A stretch of 58,641 nucleotides of DNA from Diphasiastrum complanatum (Eukaryota > Streptophyta > Lycopodiopsida > Lycopodiales > Lycopodiaceae). The DNA is taken from NCBI GenBank assembly GCA_029204225.1, contig MU833278.1, positions 1-58,641 on the forward strand, given 5' to 3'. A program made the translations under genes and the position numbers. Below are positions 36,447 through 51,571 of the stretch, one piece after another. How positions within the stretch are numbered: position 1 is the first letter of the stretch; the number at the start of each line of letters is the position of its first letter. The notes below the pieces were generated by a model, which did not search any database, had not been told where the DNA came from, and saw only the letters and a program-made list of their open reading frames with translations.

Positions 36447-38003
36447 GCTCATGCAACACTTCTAAAGTCCTTTTGGGCTAAAGCTGATTCCACTGCAGCT
36501 TATATTCAAAATGGATGTCCGACTAAAAGTCTCTCAGAAAAAACACCATATGAAGTTTGGATAGGCTCCAAACCATCATTATAAAACTTATGAGTTTTTG
36601 AATGTATCGCTTATGCACAAATACCGCAAGATCTCAAGAAGAAGCTCGACTTCCAGAGTATCAAATCTATTTTCATCAACTACACTACTTCAGATAAAGC
36701 TTATAAGTTGTATGATCCTGTCGAGTCGAAGATATTCACTAGTCGATAAATCTCTTCATCAAAGATCAGTTTATTGATCTCGAATGTAAGGGCAAAGCTC
36801 ATATAGTCGAACTATTGGACTTTCCCAAATTATCAAACTTTTCAAGTCCCAAGTCGACTATTCCTATTGAAGGTCTTAGATCGTCTGTAGCAGACAAACA
36901 GCCTATCAGCAGCAAATCCGAAGATGATGATGCTGCAATCCAGCAACTACAACATGATGAAAATAATCAACTTCGCTCATTACCCAGAAGATCAACAAGA
37001 GAAAGTAGACCACCTATAAGGTATATCGACAAGTCTGTTGCTTACCTTGTTCAAGATCCGACTAAAGTCAAAGAGGCACTCAATCAGCCCGATTCCGATC
37101 TCTAGAAAGAAGCTATGGATAAAGAGTATTCATCTCTTATCAAGAACCAGACTTGGACTATTGTTGAATTACCTGCCAGCAGAAATGTAGTTGATTGCAA
37201 GTGGATATTCAAAATCAAATACAAGGCAGATGGAAGCATCGATGACTTGTCGTTAGAGGATTTTCTCAGGTACACAATGTCGACTATACTGAGGCTTTCA
37301 GTCTAGTTGTTAAACATTCTTCAATCAGACTTTTATTGTCATTTGCTGCTGCAGCAGATTTGGAAATACATCAAATGGATGTACAGACAGCATATCTTAA
37401 TGGAGTTATCGATGAAGATATTTACATGATGCAACCCGAAAGTTATAACATTGAAGGTAAATAGAATCGTGTATGTAAACTCCATAAAGCACTTTATGGC
37501 TTGAAGCAATCTGCTCGAGCATGGTTTCAAAGGATCAACACTTTTCTTATCAATCACGGCTATAAACCAAGCACTTAAGATTCTAATGTCTACTTCAAGT
37601 CAATGCAGCATTCTTTTATTATTATCACTTTGTATATGGATGACACATTGCTTTTTAGCAACAGTATCGATCTAATAAAAGAAGATAAGACAATGCTATC
37701 CTCCGAATTTGCCATGACCGATCTGGGCGAAGCTCATTACTGTCTAGGTATTCAAATCCAAAGAGATAGAAAACAGAAGTTGATTTGCATTACTCAACAA
37801 AGATACATTCACAATATCTTAATCAAATATAATCTGATGGATTGCAAATTAGCTCTCTCACCGATGGACCCAGGACTCAAGATGTCGAAGGACCAATGTC
37901 CTCAGACGATTGAAGAGAAGGAACGGATGCGTGAGTTGAGTTACACCTACTTGTTCAATGCTAGACTTGGATTCTGCCCTTTTGAATGTGTCGAAAAAGT
38001 ATA
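36447..38003 (+). pseudogene. Copia integrase C-terminus and reverse transcriptase fragment
   Basis: Begins inside integrase (LLKSFWAKADSTAAYIQNG). It runs through the linker (RRSTRESRPPIRY), then reverse transcriptase: IKNQTWTIVELP, DLEIHQMDVQTAYLNGVI, LHKALYGLKQSARAWF and the catalytic LYMDDTLLFSN (37633 on), ending ...ITQQRYIHNILIKYNL. Several stops are present. RNase H and LTRs are missing. Confidence 0.88.
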
Positions 38004-38157
38004 AATAGTTGATCATCAAAGACTTCTTAGGTCTCTAGAAAGTTTCTTTCAGAGTTCTATTAGAGTATTGCTATTCGCGCATGTTTTATATAGCCCATGT
38101 AATTTCAAATATCATTTATAAAGACTTATCTTTAATAGAAACATCCTCTAATTGAAG

Positions 38158-42196
<4,039 letters not shown>

Positions 42197-42895
42197 TCAA
42201 TGTGTCCACCTCCAAAAAACAATAACTACTATGATCACAACAAACATACCCACATAAGAAACCCATTTGTCAATCCGATGTCGCTTCTCTATAATTCTCA
42301 AAAGCGAGTTTGATAGCCCCACCGTGTTTAGGATATCCAAAGCCTTCCGTTGAGCACTCTGAAAAGTTTAATCTACAAGGTCAGAGTAGTTTGCTAAAGT
42401 GCCAAAATTTCTCATTTCTTGAATGGAAAAAGACAATACTTTGCATCCATTCTCTCTAGCACAACAGATCCAAAACAACCTAGCACTCGGGTCACAATCT
42501 ATAAAGTTTAATGATGCACTTAACAATAGTACCAGAAAATATCTCAAAGAGTCCACACTTAACAATAGTACCAGAAAATATCTCAAAGATTCCATTTACA
42601 GTCATGCACATAATGACATCCAAGGCGTAAAGCATAACAATCCTAAGACCACCTCAAAAACTCAAAATACTTTCCAAACACATTCCTTGTTTGGAAGCAG
42701 TTATGCATGGAAATCTCATGGAGAGAGCAGAAAAAACCACTTTACTTTCAAGCGCTCTCTCTGCTCTGCATATTTTGCAAGAACAGCTGCCCCAGTTGAT
42801 AATGCATCCTCCAACATGTTCGACGAATTGCGAGTCGATCGAACTGCTACCTGCTCTGTATCAAAAATATCCAGTACACGAGCAGAGTCGCCATT
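42197..42895 (-). CDS. MEMB: Membrin (Golgi Qb-SNARE, GOSR2/MEMB type), last two exons
   Basis: Minus strand. Exon 42895-42746 encodes 50 residues (GDSARVLDIFDTEQ, then the SNARE motif NSSNMLEDALSTGAAVLAKY and AEQRERLK). The intron has a GTAAAG donor and TTTTCAG acceptor. Exon 42358-42197 (SAQRKALDILNTVGLSNSLL, RRID-type linker, membrane anchor VGMFVVIIVVIVFWRW) ends in TGA. Both exons are in phase and intact. Membrin works in ER-Golgi vesicle fusion and is anchored by its C-terminal helix. N-terminal exons (about 120-130 residues) are not found up to 45131; they may lie beyond the retrotransposons to the right, or the copy is truncated. The identification is by recalled similarity and is strong. 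Confidence 0.87.
42517..42594. repeat. 39-bp tandem duplication in the membrin intron
   Basis: Two copies beginning CACTTAACAATAGTACCAG, at 42517-42555 and 42556-42594, differing at one base. Confidence 0.92.
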
Positions 42896-45131
42896 CTGGA
42901 GGACAACATATGGCCAATGAACCAAATTTATGAAATTCAATAAACAACTTAAAAAAACAAAACAGTCAAAGGCTATATTTACAACTGTAACAAAAATTCC
43001 ATATAAAACATTCTGCTCAAAACCTCTCTGCAATCCCCCATTTTTGGAAAAATAAAAAAAAGGCATCATTGCCATGGTCTTCCATCAAAGGTGCTTTATG
43101 TCAAGATTAAAAACAAGAATGGAGTTCCTAACATGAAATTATAGTTCCATTGAATCGCCCTACAAACATCTCGTATTGTTTGAATAGATTCAAAATTCTG
43201 CTTCTTAGAAAATTTTACTTATTAGATAAGAGATATAATGGTATACATGGTAACTATGAACCCTAATCAAATGGGATCTCCTAAGATTCCAATCTTTTAG
43301 CAGTCTAACTTTATATATGTAGAATCCAAACATGTAAGAGAAATCTGTACATCAATGCATGTAAATATAAGTTATATACCAGAAATAGCCCCTAACTAGT
43401 ATACCTTTAGGTACCCTAATCTCTAAAAGGTCCACTAAGGGACTCTAGATAGTAAATATAAGCTTATTATTTAGACGTTAAACATTCATTGATTATTCAG
43501 CTTAATATTTGGTATTGCTTGGGCTGTTCGTGGGAGAACCCTTTGCTAGCCATTCTTTGTGGGAAATTCCTTGAATGTGTCTTTTATAGTCATTTTTCTC
43601 CACACTCGGCAGATCTCCATTTTTTCTAGCAGATCTTTAGCGGACAATTACCAGAAGTTCTTCAACTAAATTTGGTGGCAGAAAAAAAAAATTCCTATCT
43701 TTTTGGTGGCTGTTTTGGAGGATGTTCTGGCAATACCCATTGCACTTTCTAGCATCCTATTTGAAATAAGTTTTGGGACTTATTCATCAGCGTTTGTTTG
43801 CTGGCTTTTGACAATCTTTTGAGAGCTCATCACCCTATTTCAACTTCACTTGCTGGTTTTTCGTGGTAGTACCTACCATTCTTCCTAATGCCCTGTTTGG
43901 AGGCAATTTTGACACACATTTTATCAGCAATTGGTTGCTAGTTTTTGGCCTGTATTCTAGCCACTGCATTGCCTTCTTTGCTGCTGCTGTTTGGCTATCT
44001 TGCTAATAATTTGGAGCAACACACCCACCTATTTTGGAGCAACATACCCACCCATTTCCAGCACCCTACTTGGAGGTGATAATGACATATTTTTGCACAC
44101 TCATTGGTTTTTAGGCTCTTTCTGCAGTACCATCGTCTTCAGGCTATTTTGCTGGTTTTTGGGGTAGCTTGGTGTTTCTCCTTTATCATTCCTCTCTGTT
44201 TATTGTGGTGCAACGACTTCTAAGTGTGTGTTGAAGAAGTGGTTGACACGTCTTCAATAATAGTAATGCCGTTTTCCTCTTAGGTGGTCCTGCTTATTCT
44301 CTTTGAGTGATATGTGTTTTTTACATGTGGTTCTTCTCCTTATATTATCAGTTGTCGATGCAGCTGCTTTTGAGAGTCCTCAGCGAGTGGTATCATCGAT
44401 CTTGAGAGTGATACTAGTGTCATAGACATTGAGAATTGCTGAACTTGTAAACCTAGCTAAATAAATAAGACATGGTACATGGTTAGACTTGGGTCCAAGT
44501 TTTAAAGGCCCAAGATAATTTAGGCAAATTTTTTAGTACAAACTCGTGGGAGGCCTTCTTCCATGATGATGCCACATACCCACTTGAGTTTGGTAGCCCC
44601 CCATGCACATGTGCATGGGGGAGAACAAGTTAGTTTGCAACCTAGCATAGCATGCATGCAACATGCAAGATGCATGCATGAATATTTTGACACTTGGCAA
44701 TTGCGTGCCAGTGATAGTACATACTCGAATTCTATTTAATAGAGTCTCCACGAGTTGGAGAGTGTGTTGATTGGAATCATCTTCCATCTTCATCAATTTT
44801 CATTGTCTCCTTGATCTGAATATTTGTAGGAGGTCGCAGTTGGATCTGATCTGATCTTTTACATGTTTCTCCCTCTCCTCTCATCAGATTTCGATGAGGA
44901 CAGTTGCATACTGATCCTTGGAGGAGGGTGCTACTAGTCAAACCTATCTCACTTCGAATTTGGTGCAAATCTGAGCCAGGACAGCAATCAACCATTTGTG
45001 GGAGGGCGCTAGATCTGGTTTGCTTGTTCCTTCATTTCTCCTCAGTGGATTGTCAAAATTGAATGAAATCAATTGCACAAGGTTTCTATTTGGATTCAGA
45101 CCCTAAAGATGCTATTTTCAAGGACTACTTG
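42896..45131. other. Intron or intergenic DNA upstream of the membrin exons
   Basis: No further membrin exon found. 43500-44200 is T/G-rich with recurring GCTGGTTTTT and TTTGGAG words. 44443-44518 resembles the reverse complement of 52806-52882. A palindrome and RY motifs lie at 44598-44675. Confidence 0.4.
44598..44675. promoter_or_regulatory. 24-bp perfect palindrome and RY (CATGCATG) cluster
   Basis: 44598-44621 is five C, ATGCACATGTGCAT, five G: a perfect palindrome. Within 55 bp follow GCATGCATGC and GCATGCATG. RY motifs CATGCA(TG) are bound by plant B3 factors such as ABI3 and FUS3. No coding start follows, so a regulatory role is only a possibility. Confidence 0.4.
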
Positions 45132-45578
45132 TGTTACAAACTTACTTACTGCAAACCTCCAGGTGCCGGTTAACTACAAGAGACCGGACGATTCACGTTC
45201 CACCCCGCCATAGGACCTAATCCGGGTCCACCCACCGTGCCCTGGCTTGTGACCGTATCAAGCTGGATCCGACCTCCATCCCAGACGGCGTCCCATACCA
45301 CCGCCTAGGCTCTCAGCCTCTCCTGCCTCACGCTAGCAACACATCCTGGCCGTGCACACGCTCTCCATCCACCTCCTCCTAGGTAGACAGAATGGATGGC
45401 AAATGAGTCCTCCTCCCCTTGTATACCTCCAAGGAGAGAGACTCCAAGCCATGTGCACTCCTGGATCATGACACGTGGCAACCATGCAGGTTCACGAGTC
45501 ACCGGTCAAGTCTACAGGCCCAATCATTGTCCAGTCTCAAGTCTGGGTTTGGGACCCAAGAGAGTTGGGTCCCTAACA
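45132..45578 (-). repeat. 3' LTR of the chromovirus
   Basis: See element; bounded by TG...CA and followed by the purine tract. Confidence 0.92.
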
Positions 45579-45599
45579 TTTCCTCTTCCTTAAAAAATT

Positions 45600-45980
45600 C
45601 CTTATCTAAGGAAGGAATCCAGGGAATCTCAGTTTAAGGTCATGTTCCTTCTCCCAAGTATCATTGTCCTCGGAACTTCCTTTCCAACGAACCAAGTACT
45701 CAGTTACCTGCCGGTTTCTGAGCCCATGTTGACGTACATCAACAATGGCCTATGGTTCAGTAGGTACAAAGGATGATAGGTCCTCTAGCCGAACTAAGTC
45801 CTCTTGAGGCATTAAGTCATCCTTTCCACCAAGTCGTTCCTTTAAACAACTAATGTGAAAAACTAGATGTACCTTAACCCCTTGAGGAATTTCTAGCTGG
45901 TACGCATTCCGATGGAGTTTCTTTACTATACGGAATGGCCCTGCGTAACGAGGTGATAACTTAGGACATTTTCCAGTCCT
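45600..45980 (-). pseudogene. Integrase C-terminus with chromodomain
   Basis: The minus strand encodes KLSPRYAGPFRIVKKL and AYQLEIPQGVKVHLVFHISC (integrase tail). After a TAG comes the chromodomain VTEYLVRWKGSSEDNDTWE, which in chromoviruses reads histone marks and guides insertion. The integrase core and RNase H that should precede it are absent. Confidence 0.85.
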
Positions 45981-46798
45981 TAGTACCTTAGAATCTTTTG
46001 GGCAATTAATGCATAGTTCAAGATGAATCTATGAAAAAACCTTGTAAAGCCCAAAAAGGACTTAACCTCCCGGATGGTTTTAGGAATAGGCCATTCACGT
46101 ACTTGTCGGACTTTATTTGGGTCAATTTCCAACCCATGGTCCGAAATAATGTGACCAAGGTATATAGAAGCTTTTCTGGAAGAACACACATTTGGATTCT
46201 TTGGCAAAAAGCTTCTCCTGTCTAAGTAACTTTAAGACAGTCCTGAGATGCTCCTCATGCTCCTCCAAGGTCTTACTATAGATGAGAATATCATCTAAGT
46301 AGACTATTACGAACTTTCCCAGATATGGACGAAGAAGATCGTTCATCATCTGCTCGAAAGTCGCTGGAACATTTGTCAAGCCAAAAGGTAAAACCAGAAA
46401 CTCATAATGGCCGTACCTAGTTCTAAACCCGGTTTTTTCAATATCCTCAGTTTTAATGCGAATCTGATGATACCCTGATCTCAAATCGATTTTGGTGAAG
46501 TGCTTTGCACCATGCAATCGATCAACCTGTTCATCCATTCGCGGCAAAGGATAACGGTTTTTTATTGTTAATTTATTCAACTTTTTAAAGTCCACACAAA
46601 GACGAGTGCCTTCGTCTTTTTTATCAACAAGGAGCACAGGTGCCCCCCAGGGAGATTTACTAGGCCTAACATGGCCCATCTTAAGGTAATTTTGCAGTTG
46701 CCTATAATACCATGGTCAACACCCCTAGAGGGGGGAAGACCCTCAAGAAGCTGTTCAAGAAATACATCGTTAAATTCTTGTCTAAGTTTCCTAAAAAT
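45981..46798 (-). pseudogene. Reverse transcriptase of the chromovirus
   Basis: From a small deletion near 46700 the frame runs [64 protein letters not shown] and the catalytic [10 protein letters not shown]. After a shift near 46200 comes [15 protein letters not shown] and EVKSFLGFTRFFHRF. It breaks off after NYALIAQK, fused to the integrase tail. Confidence 0.9.
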
Positions 46799-47477
46799 TT
46801 AACCTTCCGGCGAGTTTTCTTGTTTTAGGTTACTAGACATTAGTTCCATTTGGAGATTGTAAAATTGCAAACTACGTTCTTCATGGTAAGTAAAATCTTT
46901 TAACCAACATAAGTAAGAACTGCAATCCACAATACATTTAACAGTTTCCAAAGCAGAAAGCATATACGGAGTAGAAATATCAACATTTCCATTTAATTCT
47001 CTGAGTGAGCCGTTATGTAAGAACGACAAACTGTGTGTTACATAGTTTTTCTTCATAGACTCGTTCCTCTCATAGAACCACTCTTTACCAAGTATAACAT
47101 CTACCCTATCTAGATTCATAATATGAAAGTCTAATTTATCCTTATAGGCTTGAATCTCTATTGGTAGACGTGGGACTATCCGGTCCCAAACTTGGCTTTT
47201 TGCTCCAGTTGCCAGCTTCACTGTGTATCGGTGGTCACTTTGCCTTGTTTCCACCTTTAGCTTTTGCAACAAATTAGCGTTAATAAAATTATGTGTGGAA
47301 CCATCGTCAAATTAAACAGTTACGGCTTGGTCACCCATAACCCCCTTCATCCGAATGAGGTCATGAGGGCCAAATACAGCCGTATTAAAACAACAATGCT
47401 CACACACAGAATTTCCAGCAAAGAAAAGATCTACACTAGATATGCTAGAGTTACCTGGCGTCTTAAAACATGCCCCT
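46799..47477 (-). pseudogene. Protease region of the chromovirus
   Basis: After a TAA near 47311, FDDGSTHNFIN resembles the retropepsin active site (D-D-G instead of D-S/T-G), then MNLDRVDVILGKEWF, the conserved I-L-G strand. An open frame of 157 residues follows the stop. Confidence 0.78.
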
Positions 47478-48297
47478 TTAGCTTTCCGTTTCTTTGGACA
47501 TTCCTTCGCGACATGACCTGGTTCCATGCAATTGAAGCACAGATTGTCGCTTTTGGCTTTCATGAAGGTTTCCTGGTCCAAGGTAGATCTTTTCTTCCTT
47601 TGCCTTATCTTTCGATTTCTTTGAAAAGAAAGGCCTCTTACCCTTTACGTCGGGCAAAACACCAGTCTCAGGCTTAGCCATCGTACGAGTATCATCGTAG
47701 ATTCTGGCGAAGCGAACAGCATCCTCGAGGGTAAGAGGCTGGTTCCTCCTAACCTCTAGCTGGTAGTCTCTTGGCAACCCCTGCAACTTTACTAGCAAAG
47801 GATCTATTCTAGTTGCAAAACGAGAATAGACCTCTTGAAATTCTTGTAAATACTGATCCAGGGGCCGGTTCCCCATATGGATCGTTGCATACTGACGATA
47901 AAATTCAAAATCATCAAGAATAGGAAGGAAGGCCGCCTTAAAGACCTTACAAAAATCCTCCCAATTCCTAGGAACTTCAGTCTTACCCCTTATATCTTGC
48001 CACCAGGTAAATGCTTTACCTCGCAGGTACATGACGGCGAGATAGATCTTGTTATCCTCGGATGAATCGTGCATGGAAAAGTGCGAATTCCATCGATCCA
48101 GCCATTGCAAGACCGCCTCCGGGGTTCTATCCTTCTTTGAGATCCTGCTGATCCCGACTGTGTTTTGCTTGCATATCCACAATTTGTTGTTGTAGACTGT
48201 TAATAGCCAGCATCAAAGCATCAGGGTCTAAGACAGAGGCAGATACTGTAGCCTCATGAACAGGGGACATAGGTTGTGTGGTAGGAGTAGGCTCCAT
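47478..48297 (-). pseudogene. Gag of the chromovirus (frameshifted)
   Basis: ATG at 48297. The first frame hits TAG at 48127-48129, but the gag core continues in the next frame: WLDRWNSHFSMHD, YLAVMYLRGKAFTWWQDI, WEDFCKVFKAAFLP, LDQYLQEFQEVYSRFA, LTLEDAVRFARIYDD. Another shift near 47580 leads to the CCHC knuckle CFNCMEPGHVAKEC (about 47498-47542). Confidence 0.87.
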
Positions 48298-49171
48298 TTT
48301 TTCAGAGAGAAGAGAGATGAATCAAGAAGAGATGATAGAAGAGAATCAAAAGCTACTCAAGGAAAGTAGATACAAGGCTACTCTTGCTGTCTCTTCACAA
48401 ACCAAATGGTATTGTCCATGGCTGCCAAGAGGAATAAGAGAAAGCAAAGAGAAGGATGCACCCACACCTCCACCTCTTTTTACAAAAAACAGATGCATAG
48501 GAGAGGTATGTCTCCCTCTCCATGCTATCCTTTTACCTGCCAAGTGGCCTTGCCTTGCCACCTAGCCTCTACCTCAGCCTTCTGGCCTTCTCCTAGCAAT
48601 CTGCCAGGTGGCCTATAGCCCCTTCCCCCCTTCATTTTTTCTAGATTTCTTCAGACTGTCCATCGCTGGAAAACACTGACAGGTCTAGAAAAAAACGTTT
48701 CAAATATGAAGGGAGGGCCTCGGTTTCACCAGCAAAGGATCAGAGAAGGAGCGGAACTAAAAAGCGCTGCTATCTGACAACTGTCCGGGCCCAGACAGTA
48801 CCACGTGGCAGATTCCTCAACGGTTTTTGAGGACCATCGCTGGTCAAACAGCGATCCTGAATTCTGAAGTTTGTTTCCTACGCTGAGGAGGGTCCATCAC
48901 GATCAGATTAATGCCTAGATCTGAGCGAATCAACTGTAGGAAGGACCGCCACCTGTCCTTTCCTGGACAGTGCCACGTGGCAGGTCTTCCTTAGGCCCCC
49001 AACTGTTTTTTTCTAAAACTTTTTTCTTCAATTTTACTTAAAAAACAGTGGAAAGACAAAACCCTGAAGGGTGCATAAAAAATGCATTTTAAACCGTTTT
49101 GAAATCCGTCAAAGCAACGTAAATTACAAGAAAACCACTTCGGATCAACGCACCTGCTTTCAGTATGCAGT
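48298..49171 (-). other. Leader of the chromovirus
   Basis: Untranslated region between primer site and gag. It contains two similar GTGCCACGTGGCAG / GTACCACGTGGCAG boxes (about 48797 and 48971), each a G-box-like CACGTG within a longer palindrome GCCACGTGGC. Confidence 0.6.
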
Positions 49172-49184
49172 GGCTCTGATACCA
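49172..49184 (-). other. Primer binding site of the chromovirus
   Basis: Minus strand TGGTATCAGAGCC, two bases from the LTR. Confidence 0.9.
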
Positions 49185-49186
49185 TA

Positions 49187-49634
49187 TGTTACAAACTTAC
49201 TTACTGCAAACCTCCAGGTGCCGGTTAACCACAAGAGACCGAACGATTCACGTTCCACCCCGCCATAGGACCTAATCCGGGTCCACCCACCGTGCCCTGG
49301 CCTGTGATCGTATCAAGCTGGATCCGACCTCCATCCCAGACGGCGTCCCATACCACCGCCTAGGCTCTCAGCCATCTCCTGCCTCACGCTAGCAACACAT
49401 CTTGGCCGTGCACACGCTCTACATCCACCTCCTCCTAGGTAGACAGAATGGATGGCAAATGAGTCCTCCTCCCCTTGTATACCTCCAAGGAGAGAGACTC
49501 CAAGCCATGTGCACTCTTGGATCATGACACGTGCCAACCATGCAGGTTCACGAGTCACCGGTCAAGTCTACAGGCCCAGTCATCGTCCAGTCTCAAGTCT
49601 GGGTTTGGGACCCAAGAGAGTTGGGTCCCTAACA
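49187..49634 (-). repeat. 5' LTR of the chromovirus
   Basis: About 97% identical to 45132-45578. Confidence 0.92.
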
Positions 49635-49657
49635 ATTGGAGCCTAACATGACTAGGA

Positions 49658-50110
49658 TGTAGGAAATCAAAGTGCCAAGATCCTTCTAACATTCAATCTC
49701 CGTATACAAGAAGAAAAAAAAGAGGAAGAAGATGAAGAGGGAAAGGGTTAGGCGCCCTCAAGGAGAGAGAAAGTAGTAGCAATGCTTGAAAGGGAATGAA
49801 TTACAAATGAACAAAGAGTACATATAAATAGGCCTTCCAAGGGCCTAGACTCTTCCAAACTCTAAGTACTAGAACCTTCCAAGACCCACTACTAATTATA
49901 GGGCACCCCCAAAAGTCAAGATAGGGTCCCTTAACATAATTAGATTTTACTTGGACCCACGAATTACTACGGGACCAAAATTGGGTCCAACTCAACTAAA
50001 ACTGACTTAACATGGTCAATAATAAACCTAACCCATGGTTACACAAGTCTCGACCTTTTGGGTCAAAGTAACCTATGGGAAACTATCATTATCATTTATT
50101 ACTTCTAACA
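49658..50110 (-). repeat. 3' LTR of element C (453 bp)
   Basis: TGTAGGAAATC...ACTTCTAACA, next to the purine tract. Confidence 0.88.
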
Positions 50111-50299
50111 CCCTCCTTAAATGATAATGTGAAAAACATAACATGACATGAAGTATGAAAAATGGCAACAAAAATGCAAAGTGTTGCATGCTGCCCAAAA
50201 CTCCATGTAGCCGAAAAAGAAAAGATGTAGCTTCTTGTCCAAGCTTAATGCCGCCAAAAAAAAAAACTTCAGCTTGAAATAGTTGAAGTAGCCGAAATC

Positions 50300-51214
50300 T
50301 CAGCCCCAATCATGCCCGATGTAAAAGAGATGTAGAATACGAAGTGCGGTAGCATCAAGTCGAAGAGTGAAGACAAGCATGCTCCATCCAAAGTAGGTAA
50401 CCAAAAAACCAGCCACAAGCCGAAATATGGATTTGCAATCCATCAATGGTTCCCACATGATTCCATAAGTCTTCTTATCACAAGAAACATAAAGAAGAGT
50501 ATGATACTCTTTTACCATCACATCCTCCCGAATCTTACTATCAATGACCTGCTCACCAACACTAGGTAAGACAACACCGTCATCATAAGAAGTAAGCATC
50601 AAAACATGAAAATCAGCATAAGGTACTGATTTTGGTGAGGCATATGTGTTTCCTCCAAGGTAAAAAGATGCTTTGCTATCCCGCAAAGACTCGGACAGCC
50701 AACAAGAGGCTGTAGCAGGCTGTCCAACAGCCACAAAATTACCAACACTTTGCTGTCCAAAGTGTTCCAAATGTGGACCTTGCTGTCCTAAAACCTTCCG
50801 CAAGCCGTTCCCAATGCATAATAGGATGCTTACGATGTAACATAGGCTGAAAATGATCAATAAACCATGGCTAAATCTGGTGTCCACCATCTTCAAGAAA
50901 AAAACCAATAGCTTGCCACTTTGAACACCCAAAAAAGCCAGCAACACGCCACTTTGAACCAATGTACTAATTGACATGATTTTTTCCCCTCTTCCATTAG
51001 TACAAAATGGCTTCAAAGAATGCTTGATTTCAGCCTTTTCCAAAACATTATCTTGAGAAGCTTGCTCATAAAGTTCTTCACTAATGCATCCATCATTTGC
51101 AACAAATGGCTCAAGAGAAAAAGAATGCTTTACCATACCAACATTCCGATGCAAACTTGTACTTGTAGAAAGACAATGATCAAACTTTGCATGACTTTGC
51201 TCTTCTACCTTCAA
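50300..51214 (-). CDS. Chimeric 304-codon ORF of element C
   Basis: Open frame with a TTG first codon; the first ATG is about 27 codons in. It shares the frame of the upstream gag piece but is separated from it by several stops, so splicing or internal initiation would be needed. Residues about 140-240 (VAVGQPATASCWLSESLRD, SPKSVPYADFHVLMLTSYDD) correspond to the linker before reverse transcriptase in element D (AVGQPKTVPRWLLSTLRD, STKSVDYADFSDFALTS). The flanks are different: hydrophobic segments at about 113-136 (FSHGLLIIFSLCYIVSILLC) and 262-285 (FRLVAGFLVTYFGWSMLVFT) could span a membrane. The origin of the other parts is unknown. It may simply be chance-open sequence. Confidence 0.45.
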   Translation of the reverse strand: MKVEEQSHAKFDHCLSTSTSLHRNVGMVKHSFSLEPFVANDGCISEELYEQASQDNVLEKAEIKHSLKPFCTNGRGEKIMSISTLVQSGVLLAFLGVQSGKLLVFFLKMVDTRFSHGLLIIFSLCYIVSILLCIGNGLRKVLGQQGPHLEHFGQQSVGNFVAVGQPATASCWLSESLRDSKASFYLGGNTYASPKSVPYADFHVLMLTSYDDGVVLPSVGEQVIDSKIREDVMVKEYHTLLYVSCDKKTYGIMWEPLMDCKSIFRLVAGFLVTYFGWSMLVFTLRLDATALRILHLFYIGHDWG

Positions 51215-51307
51215 AGAGGATGAAGCAGAGAGGAAAAAGCATGATGAAAAGATTTGTCACGACTCTAGGTGATTATTTGTTCTACTGGCTTACATCGATT
51301 ATTGGTC

Positions 51308-51571
51308 TCACCAGTTTGAAATCTCAACTCTTTGGATTCGGTACATCTTCAAAAGTGCTTCCCAAGCACTTTTAGAGGTCTTGCAAAATCTCAAATGATA
51401 TAAGATAGATCTTGTTACGAATAAAAACTTGATTATCACGTCGATGCAAAATCTCAGCTTGCAACTCCATGAAGAATAGTTGGTGCCATCCAACATATCT
51501 TCACCTGAACAAGTACGAATTGCTCCCAAATCTCTTGCCATAAGACCAGCCAAGAAGATAAACTTTTCCAA
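51308..51571 (-). pseudogene. Copia gag N-terminus in element C
   Basis: LDGTNYSSWSCKLRF is the conserved gag start (DGTNY.W motif), followed by TSKSAWEALLKMYRIQ of the UBN2 region with a deletion between. Stops after 87 codons. Confidence 0.72.

Larger units (their letters stand above)
45132..49634 (-). mobile_element. Ty3/gypsy chromovirus, deletion derivative
   Basis: LTRs 45132-45578 (447 bp) and 49187-49634 (448 bp), both TGTTACAAAC...CCCTAACA, differ at roughly a dozen sites (about 97% identical). A primer site TGGTATCAGAGCC lies at 49172-49184 and a purine tract (AAGGAAGAGGAAA, minus strand) beside the left LTR. Internal order is gag, zinc knuckle, protease, reverse transcriptase, then directly the integrase C-terminus and chromodomain. 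Flanks ACTTG and ATTGG do not match, so no target duplication is evident. Confidence 0.92.
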
